A DNA stretch of 64,000 nucleotides. It comes from Dyadobacter luteus (GTDB lineage: Bacteria; Bacteroidota; Bacteroidia; Cytophagales; Spirosomataceae). The notes under the pieces were generated by a model. That model worked only from the letters and a program-made list of their open reading frames with translations, was not told where the DNA came from and ran no database searches. Numbering within the stretch: position 1 is the stretch's first letter; the number at the start of each line of letters is the position of its first letter. The position numbers were made by a program, and so were the translations under genes. Positions 25,977-34,193 of this stretch are shown in pieces. The stretch lies in NCBI RefSeq assembly GCF_003383615.1, contig NZ_QNUL01000019.1, positions 62,001-126,000 of the forward strand, given 5' to 3'.

Positions 25977-27287
25977 TCAGGAGATTACATCTCCATAAAG
26001 ATCGAACTCCTCTGCATTGTTGATTTTAACATTAGCGAAATCACCCAGACGAACATACTGAGTTGCCGGAACGAGCACTTCGTTGTCCACCTCAGGAGAA
26101 TCCGACTCGGTACGGCCAATGAAATGTCCTCCTTCTTTTCTGTCAAACAATACTTTGAAAGTCTGTCCTATTTTCTGCTGATTCAGTTCATAAGAAATAC
26201 CTTGCTGCAGTTCCATAATGGCGTCAGCGCGTTCCTGCTTGATTTCCGCAGGTATATCATCAGGCATGGTATAAGAATGCGTATTGTCTTCGTGCGAATA
26301 TTGGAAAGCGCCGAGCCTGTCAAATCGCATTTTTTCAACAAAGTCATATGTTTCGTCGAACAATGCTTCAGTTTCACCCGGGTGACCGACGATGAGCGTT
26401 GTCCGCAAAGTAATTCCCGGAACCTTTTCGCGGATAGAATCGATCAGCGTTTCTGTTTTTTCTCTCGTAATCCCTCTTCTCATAGATTTCAGAATCTCTG
26501 TAGATCCTGTTTGAAGTGGCATATCAAGGTATTTACAAATGTTGCTGCGTTCGTTCATCACGTCCAGGATATCCATCGGGAATCCTGCCGGATAAGCATA
26601 TTGTAATCTGATCCAGTCAATTCCTTCCACATCCGATAAATGTGCCAGCAATTCTGATAGATTACGCTTTTTGTAAATATCCAGACCATAATAAGTAAGA
26701 TCCTGCGCAATCAGAATAAGCTCTTTAGTACCCCGTTTTGCAAGTGATTTGGCTTCTTTAACCAGATCTTCAATGGAGCGGGAAACGTGTCCGCCACGCA
26801 TGAGTGGAATGGCACAGAAGCTGCAAGGTCTGTCGCAACCTTCAGCAATTTTCTGATAAGCATAATGCGTAGGAGTTGTAAGCAGACGTTCCCCAACTAG
26901 CTCATGCTTGTAATCGGCCTTTAGGGTTTTGAGCAGGCGAGGCAGTTCATTGGTTCCGAACCATGCATCTACAGTTGGAATCTCCACTGAAAGTTCATCC
27001 TTGTAACGATGAGACAAACAGCCGGTAACATAAACTTTATCCACCATTCCTGCGCTTTTTGCATCAGCATAGCGCAAGATGGTATTGATGGATTCTTCCT
27101 TCGCATTGTCAATAAACCCGCAGGTATTAATTACAACGATCTGAGAATTATCCTTTTTAGATTCGTGGTCCACATCGAAGCCGTTCCCCTTTAGTTGGGT
27201 ATACAGGACTTCCGAGTCAACCAGGTTTTTGGAACAACCTAGTGTAACGATGTTGACTTTGTTTTTTACTATTCCTTTGGTTTTCAT
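25977..27287 (-). CDS. rimO: Ribosomal protein S12 methylthiotransferase
   Basis: RimO is a radical-SAM enzyme that adds a methylthio group to a conserved Asp of ribosomal protein S12. The 436-residue protein has the N-terminal MTTase domain with VTLGCSKNLVDSE. Its radical-SAM motif is GCDRPCSFCAIPLMRGG (Cys-x3-Cys-x2-Cys) near residue 147, and a TRAM domain covers the last 65 residues. The start was set at the ATG (complement of 27285-27287); extension to a TTG at 27314 adds nine non-conserved residues and would translate through a hairpin region. Two overlapping inverted repeats lie directly upstream. Confidence 0.95.
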   Translation of the reverse strand: MKTKGIVKNKVNIVTLGCSKNLVDSEVLYTQLKGNGFDVDHESKKDNSQIVVINTCGFIDNAKEESINTILRYADAKSAGMVDKVYVTGCLSHRYKDELSVEIPTVDAWFGTNELPRLLKTLKADYKHELVGERLLTTPTHYAYQKIAEGCDRPCSFCAIPLMRGGHVSRSIEDLVKEAKSLAKRGTKELILIAQDLTYYGLDIYKKRNLSELLAHLSDVEGIDWIRLQYAYPAGFPMDILDVMNERSNICKYLDMPLQTGSTEILKSMRRGITREKTETLIDSIREKVPGITLRTTLIVGHPGETEALFDETYDFVEKMRFDRLGAFQYSHEDNTHSYTMPDDIPAEIKQERADAIMELQQGISYELNQQKIGQTFKVLFDRKEGGHFIGRTESDSPEVDNEVLVPATQYVRLGDFANVKINNAEEFDLYGDVIS

Positions 27288-27293
27288 TATGTG

Positions 27294-27324
27294 ATTGCTG
27301 ATAGCCGTCAGCAATAGGCTATCA
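27294..27324 (-). promoter_or_regulatory. Two mutually exclusive hairpins in the rimO leader
   Basis: Arms ATTGCTGA (27294-27301) and TCAGCAAT (27308-27315) form one perfect 8-bp stem. Arms TGATAGCC (27299-27306) and GGCTATCA (27317-27324) form another. They share bases 27299-27301 and interleave, so only one can form at a time. The first ends 6 bases before the rimO ATG. Confidence 0.5.
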
Positions 27325-27426
27325 ACATGTTATGTTTTTCAAATAAACCGGCAGGCTTTACTTACAAGTAATTGATATTGAGTAAGCAAAACGGGCAGCA
27401 AAGATCGGCAAATTGAACAGGAAATT

Positions 27427-28041
27427 CTATTTTATGTAAGGAAATAGTTTAATCGTCTGCTGAATGGGGATTTTCTTGAAATATTCATGTATGACCCAAA
27501 GACCAGGCATACGGTCTGTGAGGATGAATTTTTCTCCATTGTTGAGATGGTAGATAAAATGGGTGAAGCTATTTCTGGAATCATTAGTGACGATCGTTAA
27601 GCTCTCAATAGTGTCTTTTTTGAGAGTAACTTCTTTACCTGCTATGTCTAACTTAATCTCATGTTTGTCAGGTACAGAAGTGATCACCACATCTTTTGTA
27701 AACTTCCAATAGTTGTGTATGAGTAAAATGTTGTGTGCGGACAAAAACGTCAATGCCATGAACATAGTTAATAGGAGCATGAAACCAATCCACGCGGCAC
27801 TTCCTGAAGAAGAAAAGTTCATGGTAAAAAGGAAGTATAGGAATATACCGGCCAGTGCCAAAAATGAGTAGGAAAACACATAATCAAATCCTAAAAAATA
27901 GCTTATTGCCGATTTTTTATAAACCCGTTCCACTTTAAGCGGAGAATTGTCTCCGTAAGTATCTCTGGCAGCGAGATAAAGTTTCCAGATACCCCAAGCT
28001 GCAAAACCAAATACAAAAAGAAAGATCAAAAGCACGTCCAT
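27427..28041 (-). CDS. Hypothetical membrane protein with C-terminal cytosolic domain
   Basis: A 204-residue protein that I do not recognise. Hydrophobic segments lie at about residues 3-22, 51-72 and 83-106. A soluble C-terminal half of about 90 residues is beta-rich (ITSVPDKHEIKLDIAGKEVTLKKD). This could be a PH-like membrane-associated domain, but that is inference from the pattern only. It lies between ftsY and rimO on the same strand, with an 82-base gap after ftsY that holds a short CTATCC/GGATAG inverted repeat (28046-28066). Confidence 0.7.
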   Translation of the reverse strand: MDVLLIFLFVFGFAAWGIWKLYLAARDTYGDNSPLKVERVYKKSAISYFLGFDYVFSYSFLALAGIFLYFLFTMNFSSSGSAAWIGFMLLLTMFMALTFLSAHNILLIHNYWKFTKDVVITSVPDKHEIKLDIAGKEVTLKKDTIESLTIVTNDSRNSFTHFIYHLNNGEKFILTDRMPGLWVIHEYFKKIPIQQTIKLFPYIK

Positions 28042-28123
28042 ATAGCTATCCGGATTTCGTGGATAGGTAATATACGTAATTTTGACCTGAGAGAAAAGTG
28101 AACGCTGGTTTATGAAAGAATGA

Positions 28124-29086
28124 CTACCCGATCTTTTTGAAAAGTGAGTCTACGAATTCGCTTCTGTCAAACACCTGCAGGTCGTCCATCGCTTCCCCTA
28201 CACCGATGTATTTAACCGGAATTTTAAATTCGTCGGAAATGCCTACCACAACTCCGCCTTTGGCAGTACCATCCAGCTTGGTCACAGCGAGAGCAGTTAT
28301 TTCAGTTACTTTGGTGAATTCACGAGCCTGTATCACCGCATTCTGACCAGTACTTCCGTCCAGGACCAGCAGCACTTCGTGAGGGGAATCCGGAATGATT
28401 TTCTGCATCACGCGCTTGATTTTAGACAGCTCGTTCATCAGGTTCACTTTGGTATGTAACCTTCCGGCAGTGTCGATTATAATCACATCCGCACCGATTT
28501 CCATACCTTTTTTCAGTGCGTCATAAGCTACAGAGGATGGGTCGGTATTCATACCATGGTCAATAACAGGAACATCGACTCTCTTTCCCCACAATTTCAA
28601 TTGCTCCACAGCTGCGGCACGGAAAGTATCAGCGGCCCCGAGCACAACTTTATGCCCTCTGGACTGAAACTGGTGCGCCAGTTTGCCAATGGTTGTTGTT
28701 TTACCTACGCCATTTACACCCACAACCATGATCACATAGGGTTTGGGGAGATGCGCTGTTTCAAAACTATCGGTGAAATCAACAGATTTATTTTCGGTAA
28801 GCAGGGCTGCTATTTCTTCACGTAGTATAACATCCAGCTCAGCCGTAGTCGCGTATTTGTCACGGGCTACACGCTCTTCAATTCGCTTGATGACTTTCAC
28901 GGTCGTCTCTACGCCAACATCGGAGCTTACCAGAATATCTTCCAGTTCGTCAAGAACCTCTTCATCAATGGTTGTCTTACCCACGATAGCGCGCGAAAGC
29001 TTACCGAAGAAGCTGTCCTTGGTCTTTTCCAGACCTTTATCCAATGTTTCTTTTTTCTCCTTTGAAAAAAAATCAAATAAGCCCAT
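28124..29086 (-). CDS. ftsY: Signal recognition particle receptor FtsY
   Basis: FtsY is the GTPase receptor that docks SRP-ribosome complexes at the inner membrane. The 320-residue protein has only a short N-terminal segment before the NG domain, as is common in Bacteroidota. It shows the P-loop VMVVGVNGVGKTTTIGKL near residue 119, GAADTFRAAAVEQL, the G3 DTAGRLHTKVNLMNEL, the G4 TKLDGTAKGG and the closing KYIGVGEAMDDLQVF. A hairpin (CCCGTG/CACGGG, 29121-29142) lies in the leader. It follows the rpmG-DUF4295 unit, which is separated from it by a terminator. Confidence 0.97.
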   Translation of the reverse strand: MGLFDFFSKEKKETLDKGLEKTKDSFFGKLSRAIVGKTTIDEEVLDELEDILVSSDVGVETTVKVIKRIEERVARDKYATTAELDVILREEIAALLTENKSVDFTDSFETAHLPKPYVIMVVGVNGVGKTTTIGKLAHQFQSRGHKVVLGAADTFRAAAVEQLKLWGKRVDVPVIDHGMNTDPSSVAYDALKKGMEIGADVIIIDTAGRLHTKVNLMNELSKIKRVMQKIIPDSPHEVLLVLDGSTGQNAVIQAREFTKVTEITALAVTKLDGTAKGGVVVGISDEFKIPVKYIGVGEAMDDLQVFDRSEFVDSLFKKIG

Positions 29087-29171
29087 ATCAGCGTAGGTGA
29101 ATGTCGGTGAATTAAGTGTGCCCGTGCTATTCTTTACACGGGTTTGCTATTATAAGCCAAAATTAAAACAA

Positions 29172-29195
29172 AAAAAGTCCCGATAGGGACTTTTT
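29172..29195 (-). terminator. Intrinsic terminator after rpmG-DUF4295
   Basis: The stem AAAAAGTCCC / GGGACTTTTT with loop GATA is followed on the minus strand by a run of T residues. Confidence 0.85.
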
Positions 29196-29236
29196 AAAAT
29201 GCAATATTGTCAGCAATGACTGAAAAACGATTAGTT

Positions 29237-29389
29237 TCAGTTTTTCAATGCTCCTTGTACGCCGTCAAGAGGTACAATCTCTTCTTTGAAGGTATAAGCT
29301 CCTGTTTTAGGAGATTTTACGGCTTTAATGACTTTAGCAAAAGCCTTACCGCCTTCTTTTTTCAGGGTAGCAACTACTTTCTTTGCCAT
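29237..29389 (-). CDS. DUF4295 family small protein
   Basis: A 50-residue Lys-rich cytosolic protein, too short for the usual ORF cut-off. It opens MAKKVVATLKKEGGKAFAKV and ends PLDGVQGALKN. The sequence and its position directly after rpmG match DUF4295, a small protein conserved across Bacteroidota in the order rpmG, DUF4295, ftsY. A ribosome-related role is a reasonable inference from the conserved context, but no function is established. Confidence 0.9.
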   Translation of the reverse strand: MAKKVVATLKKEGGKAFAKVIKAVKSPKTGAYTFKEEIVPLDGVQGALKN

Positions 29390-29494
29390 GTCTGTATATT
29401 TTAAGTGTTATCGGTTTATCAACAATATATATTCAAGACGAACTCTGATTAATTGTGATTAACCAGATACACCTTTCTAAATCTTAAGGCAGCC

Positions 29495-29677
29495 TTATTT
29501 AATCTCTTTATGCAGAGTATAACGTCTCAGGAAAGAATTGAATTTCTTCAACTCCATACGGCCAGGCGTATTCTTACGATTTTTTGTGGTCACGTACCGT
29601 GACATACCTGGTACACCGCTTTCTTTTTGCTCAGTGCACTCTAATATAACCTGTACTCTATTACCTTTCTTAGCCAT
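29495..29677 (-). CDS. rpmG: 50S ribosomal protein L33
   Basis: A 60-residue basic protein that opens [17 protein letters not shown], followed by [20 protein letters not shown], the standard L33 sequence. It lacks the zinc-binding Cys pairs of the four-Cys form and therefore belongs to the zinc-independent type. It is the first gene of a two-gene unit with DUF4295 and has a clear promoter upstream. Confidence 0.96.
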   Translation of the reverse strand: MAKKGNRVQVILECTEQKESGVPGMSRYVTTKNRKNTPGRMELKKFNSFLRRYTLHKEIK

Positions 29678-29706
29678 TGCGTTAATCGTTTTTACAAATA
29701 GGACTG

Positions 29707-29737
29707 CAAAAGTAAGAACATTTCAGATTATTCACAA
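29707..29737 (-). promoter_or_regulatory. Bacteroidota-type promoter for rpmG-DUF4295
   Basis: Read on the minus strand: TTG (complement of 29735-29737), 20 bases, then TACTTTTG (complement of 29707-29714). Both elements and the spacing match the consensus exactly. The rpmG start is 29 bases downstream. Confidence 0.8.
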
Positions 29738-29954
29738 TAATTTATTTCAAATAAAAAATAAAATTCTGAGAATAAAATTTTACAAGTTAGTTATATGTGT
29801 CTTTAAATGAGTTAATTATGAGTAATTAAAGATAGTTTTTATGATTGGGGAGGTAAAATTTATGAGGGAAATTTAACGCAAACTTAGTTTCTTCGTGGTA
29901 TAGATTATCGGGAAACGCGATAACATGGCGGAAATTTTTTAAATTTTTAAAACA

Positions 29955-30485
29955 ATGACACTTAAAAAAAGTACTTCGCTGGCAATTATTGCTCTGGCGG
30001 TTTCGGTATGGATGGGTTGTTCTTCAAAGGAAGATAAAGCAAAGTATGACGAATATTACGGATCAGCAAGCAAGGCTCGTGAGGAAGCGTCTCTTGTGAA
30101 TATCCAGAATGACAAAAAGAATGCTAAGCCTGCTGAAGCACCTGCTGCGACTACCACAGCAACATCCGGTACTCCCGGAGATACAGCCAAAGCAGGTGAA
30201 GCTGCACCAGCTGCCGAAGCTAAGCCGCAACGTAAAGCTGTACCGGCTGAAGTGTCTGCATTGCTGAACAAACATGCATGTTTCGCTTGCCACCAGGCAT
30301 ACGATAAGGTGATCGGGCCGGCATATGCTGACGTAGCGAAGAAAAAATATTCTGTTGATGAGATTGTGGCGCTTGTTCATAGTCCTAAACCAGAGCACTG
30401 GCCAGGATTTCCTCCGATGGCTCCTATGACGCATGTTCCGAAAGGAGATATTGCTATCATTGCTAACTGGATCAACTCCCTATAG
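29955..30485 (+). CDS. c-type cytochrome lipoprotein
   Basis: A 176-residue exported protein. A signal peptide ends in a lipobox-like MGCS near residue 22. An Ala/Thr/Pro-rich flexible linker covers about residues 55-90. A single cytochrome c domain follows with the heme motif C109-FA-C112-H113 and the likely sixth ligand Met in PPMAPMTHV. It resembles class I cytochrome c-551/552-like electron carriers tethered in the periplasm. The gene is preceded by 277 AT-rich bases in which I see nothing beyond the rpmG promoter. Confidence 0.88.
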   Translation: MTLKKSTSLAIIALAVSVWMGCSSKEDKAKYDEYYGSASKAREEASLVNIQNDKKNAKPAEAPAATTTATSGTPGDTAKAGEAAPAAEAKPQRKAVPAEVSALLNKHACFACHQAYDKVIGPAYADVAKKKYSVDEIVALVHSPKPEHWPGFPPMAPMTHVPKGDIAIIANWINSL

Positions 30486-30514
30486 TAACAGATAGTTGAC
30501 ATCATGTCATTATA

Positions 30515-30551
30515 AAATACGGGTCGTTCATAACATGGACGACCCGTATTT
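30515..30551 (+). terminator. Terminator hairpin between the cytochrome gene and gatB
   Basis: Perfect 13-bp arms (30515-30527 and 30539-30551) with an 11-base loop. There is no T-run beyond TTT. The gatB -7 element begins 2 bases later. Confidence 0.7.
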
Positions 30552-30552
30552 G

Positions 30553-30560
30553 TATCTTTG
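30553..30560 (+). promoter_or_regulatory. -7 element for gatB
   Basis: TATCTTTG is a full match to TAnnTTTG, 21 bases before the gatB ATG. The upstream half of the promoter would overlap the terminator hairpin. Confidence 0.55.
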
Positions 30561-30581
30561 TGAAAGCATTTGCAACATAAT

Positions 30582-32078
30582 ATGACTCAATCTGAAATTT
30601 CTCCCTCAACAATAAGTGAAGAAGTACTGGCCGGTTACGAAAGTGTGATTGGTTTGGAAGTTCACTGTCAGCTACAGACAGAATCCAAATTGTTTACTTC
30701 TGACCTGAATATGTTCGGGACGGAGCCAAATACCAATATTGGCCCCATTACGATTGCTCTTCCGGGAACGCTGCCTAAGGTGAATAAGAAGGCAATTGAA
30801 TATGCTGTCAAAATGGGGCTGGCCTGCGATTGTTCTATCAGCCGCAGAACTATTTTTGATCGTAAAAATTACTTCTATCCTGATCTTCCAAAGGGATATC
30901 AGATTTCTCAGGATAAAAAACCGATCTGTGAAAATGGAGGGGTAACCATCACTACTAAGGGTGCTGATGGTAAAGACGTGGAGAAGAGAATACGATTTCA
31001 TCATATTCACCTGGAAGAAGATGCAGGGAAATCAGTTCACGATGGGAGCGATACTGCCACGTTACTAGATTACAACCGGGCCGGAACTCCTTTGGTAGAA
31101 ATGGTGTCTGAGCCGGATCTGCGTTCTGCAGATGAGACCGGCGCATTCGTTACCGAAATTCGCCGTATTGTACGCTACCTTGGTATCAGCGATGGGAATA
31201 TGGAAGAGGGATCTTTGCGTTGCGATGTGAATGTTTCAGTGCGCAAAAAGGGTGATACAAAGCTTGGTGTGAAGGTGGAGGTGAAGAACATGAACTCCAT
31301 ACGGAATATGATGCGGGCGATTAATTTCGAGACAACCCGTCAGATTGGTTTGCTTGAAACCGGCGGACAAATTTACCAGGAAACGAGGATGTTCGATGTG
31401 GAGTCCGGCAATACGTACGGTATGCGTATGAAGGAAACCATGAATGATTACCGGTATTTTCCGGATCCGGATTTGAGTCCGGTTGTTATTTCGGATGAGT
31501 GGCTGGCATCAATACAGGCTTCTATGCCTGCCTTACCAAAGGAACTGCGTGAAAAATTTGTTGAGGTTTATGGTATTCCGGCTTACGATGCACTGGTACT
31601 GACTGATACAAAGGAAATTGCGGACTACTTTGAAGCAGTTTGCAGCAAAACGAATTTATATAAGCAGGCTTCTAACTGGCTGATGGGACCGGTTAAGTCG
31701 TACCTGAATGAGCATGAAGGAGATATCGCCAAATTCCCGGTAAGTCCTGATAGTCTGGCAGCATTGATTGAACTGAGTGAATCAGGCACAATTAGTCATT
31801 CTGTCGCATCTCAGAAGGTATTTCCGGTCATGCTTGCAGAGCCGCATCGCGCTCCGGCAGAGATTGCTGAAACAAATAACTGGCAACAGAACAGCAATAC
31901 CAATGAACTGGAAACGTTGGTAAATGAAGTACTTGCAGCTATGCCCGATAAAGTGGATGCCTACAGAAAAGGTAAAAAAGGATTGCTTGGATTGTTCGTT
32001 GGAGAGATCATGAAAAAATCGAACGGAACAGCAGATCCTAAACTGGTAAACCAGCTTCTTGGCAAGCAGTTAAACTAA
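30582..32078 (+). CDS. gatB: Aspartyl/glutamyl-tRNA amidotransferase subunit B
   Basis: GatB, with GatA and GatC, converts Glu-tRNA(Gln) or Asp-tRNA(Asn) to the amidated form. The 498-residue protein has VIGLEVHCQLQTESKLF near residue 24, then PGTLPKVNKKAIEYA, FDRKNYFYPDLPKGYQISQ, HLEEDAGK and DYNRAGTPLVEMVSEPD. The C-terminal GatB/YqeY helical domain covers about residues 345-497. The start was set at the ATG at 30582; the frame extends four codons further to a TTG. GatA and GatC are not adjacent. The TlpA-like gene follows after 26 bases. Confidence 0.96.
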   Translation: MTQSEISPSTISEEVLAGYESVIGLEVHCQLQTESKLFTSDLNMFGTEPNTNIGPITIALPGTLPKVNKKAIEYAVKMGLACDCSISRRTIFDRKNYFYPDLPKGYQISQDKKPICENGGVTITTKGADGKDVEKRIRFHHIHLEEDAGKSVHDGSDTATLLDYNRAGTPLVEMVSEPDLRSADETGAFVTEIRRIVRYLGISDGNMEEGSLRCDVNVSVRKKGDTKLGVKVEVKNMNSIRNMMRAINFETTRQIGLLETGGQIYQETRMFDVESGNTYGMRMKETMNDYRYFPDPDLSPVVISDEWLASIQASMPALPKELREKFVEVYGIPAYDALVLTDTKEIADYFEAVCSKTNLYKQASNWLMGPVKSYLNEHEGDIAKFPVSPDSLAALIELSESGTISHSVASQKVFPVMLAEPHRAPAEIAETNNWQQNSNTNELETLVNEVLAAMPDKVDAYRKGKKGLLGLFVGEIMKKSNGTADPKLVNQLLGKQLN

Positions 32079-32104
32079 TCGTTTCACTACTCTAATTTTA
32101 AAAG

Positions 32105-33226
32105 ATGAAGAAGTCATATCAGAAGTTTTTTCTAACGGCTACTCTGCTATTGGGTACTCTGGTAACCTTTGCACAAATTTCACCATTAGAATTTACTGTG
32201 AATGGAAAAGTGCAGGGCGGTGCCAAAGGAGAAAAAGTGATTTTGTTACAGTCGGCTGCCAACGGGACAGGCGTTAAGGTAGATTCTGCGCAACTAGCTG
32301 CCGATGGAAGTTTTACTATTAAGGGTACAGAAAAAGACAGAGGTAGTTTTTTTACACTTAATATCGCTGATCGCCAAAGAGCGGTATTGCTTGTAGAAGG
32401 TGGTGAAACTTTTAATGTAAAAGCAGGAGGACAAGGCAAAGTGCTGGTGTCAGGTTCTAAAAATATGGAGTACTACTCCCAAATTGATGAGCTGATGCAA
32501 AATTTCGCAGCGAAGGTTACGAAATGGAACGAGGAATTCGCTGAAGCAGAAGAAAAGAAAAACACGAAGAAAGTACAGGAAATCCAGGCTGCCTATGCTG
32601 CGGAAGATAAGGTGAGACAGGATGTCATTAAAAAAATGTTACCGGAAATGGGTACGTCATTGGTTGCACTTTTTACAGCCAATAATTTCCTGAATCCGGA
32701 TCAGGACATGGATATACTGAAAAGTTTGGCAGCTGATTTTGAAAAAGTAAATCCTGTTCCTACGCTGGCACAAGGCTTTATCGGACAAATTAAACGTGCC
32801 AAAGGAGTTGCTGTAGGAGAGATTGCTCCTGATTTTACGTTAAATGATCCGGAAGGTAAACCTGTTCAGTTAAGCTCGTTAAGAGGTAAACTGGTATTGA
32901 TTGATTTCTGGGCTTCGTGGTGCGGGCCTTGCCGTCAGGAGAATCCTAATGTGGTAAGGATGTATGACAAATTCAAAGACAAAGGTTTTTCAATATATGG
33001 CGTTTCTCTGGATAAAGAAGCAAATGCATGGAAAGCAGCCATCAAAAAGGATAAGTTGACCTGGCATCATGGTTCTGATTTGAAATTCTGGAATTCGGTA
33101 GTAGCACAGACGTACGGTGTAAGCGCTATTCCGGCTACTTATCTTTTGGATAAAGAAGGAAAGGTTATTGCTAAAAACCTGCGTGGAGCTGCACTGGAAG
33201 CTAAATTGACAGAACTTCTTCCTTAA
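32105..33226 (+). CDS. TlpA/ResA-like thiol-disulfide protein with N-terminal DUF4369-type domain
   Basis: A 373-residue exported protein. A signal peptide covers residues 1-23 (cleavage near TFAQ). The N-terminal DUF4369-like beta domain covers about residues 28-135, a helical linker rich in Glu and Lys about 140-225, and a thioredoxin fold about 235-372. The active site is C273-GP-C276 in FWASWCGPCRQE, and a cis-Pro lies in AIPATYLLD. Relatives reduce periplasmic disulfides, for example for cytochrome c maturation. It is in a short transcription unit with gatB and ends at a terminator. Confidence 0.9.
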   Translation: MKKSYQKFFLTATLLLGTLVTFAQISPLEFTVNGKVQGGAKGEKVILLQSAANGTGVKVDSAQLAADGSFTIKGTEKDRGSFFTLNIADRQRAVLLVEGGETFNVKAGGQGKVLVSGSKNMEYYSQIDELMQNFAAKVTKWNEEFAEAEEKKNTKKVQEIQAAYAAEDKVRQDVIKKMLPEMGTSLVALFTANNFLNPDQDMDILKSLAADFEKVNPVPTLAQGFIGQIKRAKGVAVGEIAPDFTLNDPEGKPVQLSSLRGKLVLIDFWASWCGPCRQENPNVVRMYDKFKDKGFSIYGVSLDKEANAWKAAIKKDKLTWHHGSDLKFWNSVVAQTYGVSAIPATYLLDKEGKVIAKNLRGAALEAKLTELLP

Positions 33227-33264
33227 TAAACAGAAGGTAATCAGATTCAATATGAATGTATGTC

Positions 33265-33298
33265 AAGTCCGCCGGATGTGTCTCCGGCGGACTTTTTT
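33265..33298 (+). terminator. Intrinsic terminator after the TlpA-like gene
   Basis: Perfect 12-bp arms (33265-33276 and 33283-33294) are followed by T residues to 33298. Confidence 0.88.
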
Positions 33299-33301
33299 AG
33301 T

Positions 33302-34174
33302 TTATGGTTTCAATTCGTAATAGAACTCCAATGGATTGGGATACTTGAAATTGCTATCGTAGTGTTCATTTAGTTTGTCCCCTGAAATAATCTTGTAATC
33401 CGGAGCGGTTTCAGGTTCAAGATATGTGGGTGTTTCCCATCCGAATTGTTTGCAATTGCTGTCATATACCTCACGTCGGGTAGGATGAAGGGGAGCAACT
33501 ACGTTAAATGTTTCATTCTGAATTTGTTGCTCAATCATCATTGCCATCACCGAAACTGCATCTTCGGGATGGATATAATTAACGGGTAGTGATCCCGTTG
33601 TCAGCCCTTTTTTACCCTTCACATATTTACCCGGTATTCTGTCTAAACCAATGAGACCCGCAAGACGGAGTATAGCTACTGTTCGTTCGGTTCGTAAGTT
33701 GGTAATCATGTTTTCGGCAGCAACCATTTCTGCCGACGCAGATTGTTCAGGTAAGTTGACGTCCGTTTCGTTTACAATACGATTGAGATCAGGATAAACA
33801 CCGGTCGAACTCAGGAAAATAATTTCTTGTATTGAGGAGTCTTTAATTTTCTCAATTACATTTTTAACTTGCTGCAGATAATGTCCTGGCTCACTTTTGC
33901 TCAGGCGCGGAGGCAAAGAGATCACAAGTGTATCTGTATCGAAAAAGTGGGCTATCGTACTGTCCGGTGCTGTAAAGCTGGGGTTCAGGTTGAATAAAAA
34001 TCCCTCAATTCCTTCGTTATTCAGGAGAGCTAACTTTTCCGGAGAAGTAGTACTGCCTTTTACCTGATATGAAATATCCTTTTGAAGCAGGCGTTTAGCT
34101 AATGGCAGCCCGAGCCAGCCACATCCCAGAATGCTTATTCGTTTTTTTTCTACTTTTGATTTTTCGTTTAACAT
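33302..34174 (-). CDS. NAD(P)-binding SDR-type epimerase/oxidoreductase (YeeZ-like)
   Basis: A 290-residue protein with a Rossmann fold. The nucleotide-binding loop is ISILGCGWLGLPLAKRL at about residues 13-29, the GCGWLG form seen in YeeZ-like and other atypical extended SDR proteins. IIFLSSTGVYPD near residue 115 and YIHPEDAV near 200 are further SDR-type segments, although the classical YxxxK pair is not evident. The start was set at the ATG (complement of 34172-34174), which avoids overlap with the divergent gldB start 19 bases away. The substrate is unknown. Confidence 0.82.
   Translation of the reverse strand: MLNEKSKVEKKRISILGCGWLGLPLAKRLLQKDISYQVKGSTTSPEKLALLNNEGIEGFLFNLNPSFTAPDSTIAHFFDTDTLVISLPPRLSKSEPGHYLQQVKNVIEKIKDSSIQEIIFLSSTGVYPDLNRIVNETDVNLPEQSASAEMVAAENMITNLRTERTVAILRLAGLIGLDRIPGKYVKGKKGLTTGSLPVNYIHPEDAVSVMAMMIEQQIQNETFNVVAPLHPTRREVYDSNCKQFGWETPTYLEPETAPDYKIISGDKLNEHYDSNFKYPNPLEFYYELKP
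34151..34158 (+). promoter_or_regulatory. -7 element for gldB inside the divergent SDR gene
   Basis: TACTTTTG fully matches TAnnTTTG and lies 36 bases before the gldB ATG, within the first codons of the SDR gene on the other strand. No TTG is present at -33. Confidence 0.45.
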
Positions 34175-34193
34175 TTCGTTTTCCTTTAAGCCA

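Noticed and set aside
27288-27314. A longer rimO start at a TTG codon.
   Set aside because: The added nine residues are not conserved-looking and the ATG at 27287 fits the family start; the extra bases form hairpins.
29121-29142. A riboswitch upstream of ftsY.
   Set aside because: Only one 6-bp hairpin (CCCGTG/CACGGG) is present, which is too little to support a riboswitch.
29678-29954. A small RNA or tRNA gene in the AT-rich space between rpmG and the cytochrome gene.
   Set aside because: No cloverleaf, T-loop motif or terminator was seen there; only the rpmG promoter is supported.
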